A DNA stretch of 64,000 bases, from contig CAWGAF010000002.1 of NCBI GenBank assembly GCA_963820495.1, forward strand, positions 124,001-188,000. Reading direction: 5' to 3'. Every line of letters begins with the position of its first letter. Position 1 is the stretch's first letter. The position numbers and the translations under genes were made by a program. Of this stretch, positions 58,958-64,000 are shown piece by piece. The DNA is from JBBIPA01 sp963820495. GTDB taxonomy: Bacteria > Chloroflexota > Dehalococcoidia > GIF9 > UBA5629. The notes below the pieces were generated by a model. The model saw only the letters and a list, made by a program, of their open reading frames with translations, did not search any database and was not told the origin of the DNA.

Positions 58958-59722
58958 CTACCAGGTAGTTACACCGCCATCAACATACACTACCTGACCA
59001 GTAACAAAATCGGAAGCTTTTGAAGCCAAGAAAATTGTAGGCCCAATAATATCTTCGGGCATTGCCCAGCGACCGAGCGGAATGCGGGCTTTCATTCTTT
59101 TGGCGTACTCTGGGTCGGCAAGTGCAGGGCGGGTAAGTTCAGTTTCTACGACAGTAGGCGCTACTGCATTCACGAGTACATTGTGTTTAGCCCACTCGCA
59201 GGCTAATGTTCGTGTCAGAGTATCTACAGCTCCTTTACTGGGGCAGTATGCTGCGTAGTCCACAGGAAGGCCGTACCGGCCTCTTACTGAGGATACATTC
59301 ACTATCTTGCCGTTTTTTTGTTTAATCATTACACGTCCCACTGCCTGGCAGCAGACAAAGGTACCACGAGCATTGATATCCATTACCTGTTGCCACTCGT
59401 CAATAGGAAAAGTTTCAGCAGGATGGCGAATGGCGATACCGGCAGCGTTCACCAGAATATCAATGCGTGGGAATTCTTTCAGTACACGTGCTACCATATC
59501 CTCTACTGATTTCACCTGAGTAACATCTGTGGAGGTGGCTAGGGCTTTTCTTCCTTTGGATTTTATATCCTTGGCTGTTTCTTCCAGATGTCCAAGTTTG
59601 CGGCTGGTTACTACAACATCAGCACCTGCATCAGCAAGCCCCAGAGCTAGAGCACGTCCAATACCACCAGCACCACCAGTTACGATGGCAACTTTGCCTG
59701 TCAAATTAAATAAATCGCTCAA
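58958..59722 (-). CDS. SDR-family oxidoreductase; candidate phloroglucinol reductase
   Basis: This 254-residue short-chain dehydrogenase has the cofactor motif TGGAGGIGRALA, NAAG, catalytic Ser in VSSVRGRYGLP and the YAAYCPSK (Y-x-x-x-K) pair, ending GQVVYVDGGVTTW. Arg in TSRKLGH after the second strand suggests NADPH use. In the proposed pathway it reduces phloroglucinol to dihydrophloroglucinol. It follows the transhydroxylase small-subunit gene by 25 bases. Other SDR substrates are possible; only context argues for phloroglucinol. Confidence 0.85.
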   Translation of the reverse strand: MSDLFNLTGKVAIVTGGAGGIGRALALGLADAGADVVVTSRKLGHLEETAKDIKSKGRKALATSTDVTQVKSVEDMVARVLKEFPRIDILVNAAGIAIRHPAETFPIDEWQQVMDINARGTFVCCQAVGRVMIKQKNGKIVNVSSVRGRYGLPVDYAAYCPSKGAVDTLTRTLACEWAKHNVLVNAVAPTVVETELTRPALADPEYAKRMKARIPLGRWAMPEDIIGPTIFLASKASDFVTGQVVYVDGGVTTW

Positions 59723-59747
59723 GTTATCCTCCTTTTCAAGACGTTAT

Positions 59748-60575
59748 TTACGCTTTGCTTAGATTGATTGCCCCCAGATAATTGTCAGTTTTCAAGTCAA
59801 CGTCGATTGTCTTTGCTGTGTAGCCTTTGCATTCAATCTTTACGGAGTATTTTCCAGCAGCCAGACTATCAAACATGAAGTCACCGAAAGTGTTGGCCGT
59901 AGCCTTGGTTGATTTGCCGTTTGAGGTTAGGGTTACCGAAGCTCCTTCAGCGCACTCGTTCTTGTCACCATAAGCTACCGATCCAGCGATGAAAATTTTG
60001 GGCACATTCATATAAAGGACTCTTGGATTTGTTTTATATTGAGGGTAGAGGGGTTCTGTCTTCCCTGAAGCTACGAGTTTGGCTACCTCGCTCTTAGGAT
60101 CATCAAGGTCACCAAATTTAAGAGCCTCGCTGGGGCAGGAAAGTACGCATCTGGGTATCTTTCCTTCCTCAAGCCTGTGAATGCAGAGAGTGCACTTTTG
60201 AGGTAGCTTCTTCTCTTCGTTCCAGAATATTACTTTGTAAGGGCAGGCATCTACTATTTGCTTTTGACCGACGGCTTTCTTGGGGTCTATAATCACTATC
60301 CCATCAGGTCTTTTAGTTACAGCACCATCTTTGGCAACTTTCATGCATGGGGCATCGTCACAGTGCACACAAAGGGCGGGCACATAAGCTACCTTTATAC
60401 AGGGGTAGGTGCCACGCTCGCGCTTAATGGGGTTGATCCAGAATTGGTCGAACCTGGGCTGAGCTGCAGAATAGGGAGGATAATTGTTCTCCCAGTACTC
60501 ATCTTTACAGGCAGCAAAGCAGCAATAGCATGCAGTGCATCTTGATACGTCTATCACCATACCATATTTAGCCAT
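59748..60575 (-). CDS. transhydroxylase-type iron-sulfur small subunit with C-terminal beta domain
   Basis: This 275-residue DMSO-reductase-B-like subunit has three groups of cysteines for 4Fe-4S clusters: CTACYCCFAAC, LCVHCDDAPCMKV, and DACPY with KCTLC...PRCVLSCP. Residues about 200-275 are a transthyretin/carboxypeptidase-regulatory-like sandwich (AEGASVTLTSNGKSTKATAN). The same length and the extra C-terminal beta domain are known for the pyrogallol-phloroglucinol transhydroxylase beta subunit. ATG 60575, with GGAGG eight bases upstream, was chosen over 60590. It lies two bases after the large-subunit stop. Confidence 0.88.
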   Translation of the reverse strand: MAKYGMVIDVSRCTACYCCFAACKDEYWENNYPPYSAAQPRFDQFWINPIKRERGTYPCIKVAYVPALCVHCDDAPCMKVAKDGAVTKRPDGIVIIDPKKAVGQKQIVDACPYKVIFWNEEKKLPQKCTLCIHRLEEGKIPRCVLSCPSEALKFGDLDDPKSEVAKLVASGKTEPLYPQYKTNPRVLYMNVPKIFIAGSVAYGDKNECAEGASVTLTSNGKSTKATANTFGDFMFDSLAAGKYSVKIECKGYTAKTIDVDLKTDNYLGAINLSKA

Positions 60576-60577
60576 TT

Positions 60578-63151
60578 TTATGCCCTCCATTTCTCAATTT
60601 CAATTAAGCAGGAGCCTGGAGCCATACCACAGGCATTCTTGGATATGAAGCGGTGTGGTGTCAGCAAATTGATGCATCCACCTTTGTCTGGAGATTCTCC
60701 CGGTTCACCAATAGGCTCGTAGATAGCGCAGGATTCCCAGGCGTGAGCTACACCAGGTGGAACTCGGTTAGTAACCTGGGCACTTAAGAGCACAGCCCCT
60801 CTATCATTGAAAGCTTTGACAATGTCGCCTTCTTTAATACCTCTCTTTTCCGCATCCTTGGGGCTGATACGGAGTACCCAGTAGTAATGGCCATCTGGTG
60901 CTTTCACTCTGTGCTCTGGCACTTCATTCATCCAGCTCTCCTTGCCGTCATACATTGTGTGGAAGCTATACCTGGGATGTGGTGTGATTATCTGGATAGG
61001 ATACTTGGAGTATAGCTCTGTGGTGCGGTGACCTTCCCAGGAAGGAATATATTTAGCCACCGGTGGGCGCTCTGGGTCGTTGGGGTCAAACCTCTTGAGA
61101 CTGGTTGCTTCAAACTCAATCTTGCCAGTTTGGGTAGCCAATCCTGACTCATCAGGTAGGCTCATTATGCCGCCACCAGCTGGACCCCAGTCAGGTGTAT
61201 CCTTTCGTCTACCTTCGGCAAACCATCTCAGTGCTGGAGTGGGTTTGTAATTCTTGGGTATCGGAACCACAAAGTAACCTTTCTTTTCGAAATCTTCCCA
61301 GGATATATATTTGGGCAGGTCTGTTGACTTGTAGTATTGCTTACACCAATCGTAGAGTGTTTTGCCGCCGTCGGTGAACTTCTCATAGAAGCCAAGCCTC
61401 TTTGCGACTAAGGCAAAGATGTCATAGTCTGCCATTGATTCGCCCAGAGGCTCAATGCATTTCTTCTGCAGGACGATAGTGCGGCGGTTAGTTCCAGAGG
61501 AAGAGTGAGGAATATAGCCTGAGCAATTACCCCATTCGCCGATATCCCATCTCTCGAAGTTAGAGCAGGCAGGCAATATGATGTCGGCAAATTTAGCTTC
61601 ACCTTCCATGTAGATGGACTGGTTGACCACGAAATCCAGGTTAGGACTCTGGTACATCTTGACCCAGCGGTTGGTATTGGTCATAGTGCCAATATAGGCG
61701 CCGCCATATCTCCAGAACATCTTTCCCGTAGAGAATCCATCTTCAGGATACTTGTATTTCTTGAATTGCATTTCGGTTGAGTTACCGCAGAAACCCTTGC
61801 CTCGCCACTCAATAGGCGGGTTCATGATAGCTTCAGGAAGAAGTAACCTGGGTATATGCTGTCCCAGGGGGTTGTTCACCATTGAGGCTACGGTGTGCAG
61901 CGTAATGCCGCGGGCAACCAGTTGGTAGCCAGCGGCGGTGTTATTGCCATCGCCACATATACCACCTTCGGCATAGCCAGGAAAGAAAAAGTCTGCATTA
62001 TAAGGAGCACCCTGGTTGGTGGTCCACATGCCGCTGCCCGGTTTGCCCATGCCTTGCATCGCACCCAGATATACCATCATTCTAGCCCATTCTGTGGCAT
62101 AGGCAGCTCTGCAGGCAGCACCACCAAGCCCTCCACAGGCAAGCATGGTCTTTTTCTTAGCCCATTCTCTGGCCAGGGCTTTTATCTCGCGGGCAGGTAT
62201 GCCGCTTTCTGCCTCAGCCCACTCCGGGGTTTTGGGATTGCCATCTTCTTTACCTAGAACATAGTCCTGCCATTTTTCAAAACCGTATGTCTTCTTTTTA
62301 ATATATTCTTTGTCGTAGGTGTTTTCCGTAATCCAGACGTAAGCAATGGCGGCGGCAATAGCTGCATCTGTTCCTGGCCTGGGCGCCAGCCATTTATCGG
62401 CATGATTAACTGCGGTGAAGTTGTAGTGAGGGTCGATGAACACCATCTTGACGCCCAGCTCTTTGAGCCAGAAGCGCCAGGGGGTGGTCTCCTGACCATT
62501 GTAGATCATAGGCTCACCATCAGGATCACTGGACCAGAAAACTATCATCTCAGTATTTTTTAGTCCGTCCTCGAGGAGGTCATATTGCTCTGGGATTCCT
62601 AGCCTCCAGGCATATCCGAAGGTGTGCATGGCACCCCAGTGCCAGCCTTCCCAGCTATCAGGGTTATGGTCGACGCCAGTACAGCCTAGAATTCCTATAA
62701 ACCTTAAGAACGAGCTATGCCTGTAGTTGATATTACCCCAATTATGATGCGATGATGTAGTGGCTATGATTGAGCCGGGACCATAGTTAGCCTGGATACG
62801 CATTACTTCCTCGCAGATAATATCCAGAGTTTTGTCCCAGCTAATGCGCTCATATCCGGATTTTCCTCTATTTTGGGGGTTTCTGTTTTTGGGGTCGTAG
62901 TCCACCCTTTTCATAGGATAGAGAATCCTGTCTTTGCAATATGTCCTGGCTCTTTCGCTCAGAATATACGGGGCTAGAAGCGCTACTTTGGGAGGTGAGA
63001 ATTTCTTGCCACGAGCCTCGATAGTCCAGTAGCCAGCGTCATCAGGACTGTATTGCAGTGGTTCGATGCGGGTTATTTTCCCGTCTTTGACATAGACAAA
63101 GACAGGTCCGCCTGTAGTGCAGCTGGTAAAAACCTGTTCACCTTTTGCCAT
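60578..63151 (-). CDS. pyrogallol-phloroglucinol transhydroxylase-type large subunit
   Basis: This 857-residue molybdopterin enzyme of the DMSO-reductase superfamily has no N-terminal Fe-S motif (only CTTGG), as in the Pelobacter alpha subunit. His135, Asp165 and Ser166 (SSHHNWG, NPDSWEG) line up at the same 30-residue spacing as the reported catalytic His, Asp and Mo-ligand Ser. Tyr393 in FPGYAEGG is a candidate for the catalytic Tyr. It would move a hydroxyl from 1,2,3,5-tetrahydroxybenzene to pyrogallol, giving phloroglucinol. It heads the operon with the small subunit next. Gallate-derived pyrogallol is the natural source; an aryl-alcohol relative is possible. Confidence 0.88.
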   Translation of the reverse strand: MAKGEQVFTSCTTGGPVFVYVKDGKITRIEPLQYSPDDAGYWTIEARGKKFSPPKVALLAPYILSERARTYCKDRILYPMKRVDYDPKNRNPQNRGKSGYERISWDKTLDIICEEVMRIQANYGPGSIIATTSSHHNWGNINYRHSSFLRFIGILGCTGVDHNPDSWEGWHWGAMHTFGYAWRLGIPEQYDLLEDGLKNTEMIVFWSSDPDGEPMIYNGQETTPWRFWLKELGVKMVFIDPHYNFTAVNHADKWLAPRPGTDAAIAAAIAYVWITENTYDKEYIKKKTYGFEKWQDYVLGKEDGNPKTPEWAEAESGIPAREIKALAREWAKKKTMLACGGLGGAACRAAYATEWARMMVYLGAMQGMGKPGSGMWTTNQGAPYNADFFFPGYAEGGICGDGNNTAAGYQLVARGITLHTVASMVNNPLGQHIPRLLLPEAIMNPPIEWRGKGFCGNSTEMQFKKYKYPEDGFSTGKMFWRYGGAYIGTMTNTNRWVKMYQSPNLDFVVNQSIYMEGEAKFADIILPACSNFERWDIGEWGNCSGYIPHSSSGTNRRTIVLQKKCIEPLGESMADYDIFALVAKRLGFYEKFTDGGKTLYDWCKQYYKSTDLPKYISWEDFEKKGYFVVPIPKNYKPTPALRWFAEGRRKDTPDWGPAGGGIMSLPDESGLATQTGKIEFEATSLKRFDPNDPERPPVAKYIPSWEGHRTTELYSKYPIQIITPHPRYSFHTMYDGKESWMNEVPEHRVKAPDGHYYWVLRISPKDAEKRGIKEGDIVKAFNDRGAVLLSAQVTNRVPPGVAHAWESCAIYEPIGEPGESPDKGGCINLLTPHRFISKNACGMAPGSCLIEIEKWRA

Positions 63152-63292
63152 AACTTGCCTCCTCTAAATTGTTCTTATGAGTTTTTTGTAGTATTTAAAT
63201 ACAATTATAATTAATAAACAATTTGGCAGAGGGCGGTTTTCGATACTTCTATATAGTACTTTTCGTATTATATTATATATTATACGGTAATA

Positions 63293-64000
63293 TTATATAA
63301 ATCGCTTGCTAGCCAGTCGTTCTAAAGAATGGTAGAATTTAGTCTTGCGTAAAATTCCCACTATACCTTGTGGGGAGATTAACATGATGACAACCAGTAT
63401 GATACCCTGGATAAGAAGACTAAACCCAGCGTATCTTGCCAGCAAGAAGTAGAGTATGACTACTATGATTGTGCCTATGATAGGGCCACCTTCAGTGCGT
63501 AGACCTCCTATAACAGTAGCCAGCAATATTAGCATTGTCCATTTTACATTAAAGGTAGCGGATGGTTCTATATATCCCTGGTATATATAGAAGATGGCTC
63601 CTGCTATGCCAGTGATGACAGCAGCGATGACGAAGGGATAAACTTTAATTCGGAATGTATCTACTCCACAACTTGCTGCGGCCTTCTCATTATCACGGAT
63701 TGACGCTAAGCCTAGTCCCAATTTTGATTTCAGGATTAGACGCATTACGATTGCAGACACTATGGCAATGGCAAAAGCCATCCAATAAATATGTGCCATG
63801 CTTACGTCAGTGATTTCTTTTATCATATAACCTGCACCAGCACCGTGTAGCTCTCCTCCGACAGGTTTCCACAGGTAGAATACTATACGTAGTGCTTCAG
63901 GGACAACCAGTGTACCAATGGCAAAATAAACGCCGCTAAGCCTGAAAACAGGGAAGGATATAAGAATAGCAAAAATTCCAGCTACGGCAGCTCCGCCTAT
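63293..64000 (-). CDS. livM: branched-chain-amino-acid-type ABC transporter permease LivM (5' end beyond window)
   Basis: The frame remains open on the minus strand through the window edge, giving at least 236 residues; an internal ATG at 63826 is not the true start. Helices are visible with the LivM blocks GGAAVAGIFAILISFPVFRL, SGVYFAIGTLVVPEALRIV, ASIRDNEKAAASCGVDTFRI and the C-terminal ISPQGIVGIL. It is upstream on the same strand as the transhydroxylase operon, with a 141-base gap. LivHMGFK-type systems often carry aromatic acids, so it may feed this pathway, but the substrate is unknown. Confidence 0.88.
   Translation of the reverse strand: MGGAAVAGIFAILISFPVFRLSGVYFAIGTLVVPEALRIVFYLWKPVGGELHGAGAGYMIKEITDVSMAHIYWMAFAIAIVSAIVMRLILKSKLGLGLASIRDNEKAAASCGVDTFRIKVYPFVIAAVITGIAGAIFYIYQGYIEPSATFNVKWTMLILLATVIGGLRTEGGPIIGTIIVVILYFLLARYAGFSLLIQGIILVVIMLISPQGIVGILRKTKFYHSLERLASKRFI

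Noticed and set aside
1..64000. CRISPR arrays, rRNA genes and a replication origin
   Set aside because: No regularly spaced direct repeats, no rRNA-like sequence and no DnaA-box cluster were found on reading the window.

Overview
The window looks like a chromosomal stretch of an anaerobic bacterium, most likely a Chloroflexota (Dehalococcoidia-like) lineage. This placement is an inference from the gene mix, without marker phylogeny: HrcA/CIRCE and HspR-type heat-shock loci, TTG and GTG starts, DUF72, DUF362 and RidA genes, transhydroxylase-type molybdoenzymes and a LivM-type transporter. Housekeeping genes dominate 11-41 kb; accessory or mobile blocks lie at 1-11 kb, 41.4-49.8 kb and 49.8-64 kb.

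Layout. (1) 1-6.3 kb: a signalling operon with a PP2C phosphatase, a membrane Ser/Thr kinase and four FHA proteins. Three of these have an exported N-terminal part, one membrane helix and a cytoplasmic FHA domain; one carries 76 consecutive prolines. (2) 6.8-10.7 kb: an AT-rich pair of overlapping DUF262 genes (GmrSD-like, probable defence) next to tRNA-Ala(GGC). (3) 11.4-17.0 kb: TM2, VTT, clpC (frameshifted), a small gene, hspR, dnaJ, and a divergent hsp20 with an in-frame stop. (4) 17-27.4 kb: NUDIX, dnaJ, gpsA, plsY, der, argF, polA (frameshifted), mutM, RidA-like. (5) 27.5-37.4 kb: small hypotheticals, a decayed membrane gene, gltX, rluD, lspA, DksA/TraR-like, DUF72, DUF3096. (6) 37.7-41.3 kb: hrcA-grpE-dnaK behind a consensus promoter and a CIRCE operator. 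(7) 41,427-44,113: a complete IS1595-type element with terminal inverted repeats, a perfect 8-bp target duplication and four to five passenger genes. (8) 44.1-46.3 kb: three lipoproteins, two with PKD-like repeats. (9) 46.6-49.8 kb: glyA, nth and an rve-family IS. (10) 49.9-64 kb: a transhydroxylase-like molybdoenzyme, a TatD-like hydrolase, DUF362 and UspA, then a seven-gene minus-strand operon.

The main biological proposal is the operon at 63,151-55,589. Its products, in transcription order, are both subunits of a pyrogallol-phloroglucinol transhydroxylase-type enzyme, an SDR reductase, a cyclase-family metal hydrolase, a cupin, a 3-hydroxyacyl-CoA-dehydrogenase-family enzyme and a beta-keto acid cleavage enzyme (BKACE). 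These families match, step by step, anaerobic breakdown of pyrogallol via phloroglucinol, dihydrophloroglucinol, 3-hydroxy-5-oxohexanoate and triacetate to acetoacetate and acetoacetyl-CoA. The family calls come from visible motifs; the substrate assignments are inference.

Four genes are broken: clpC, hsp20, polA, and a small membrane gene with two lesions. Sequencing or assembly error is a live alternative for the first three.
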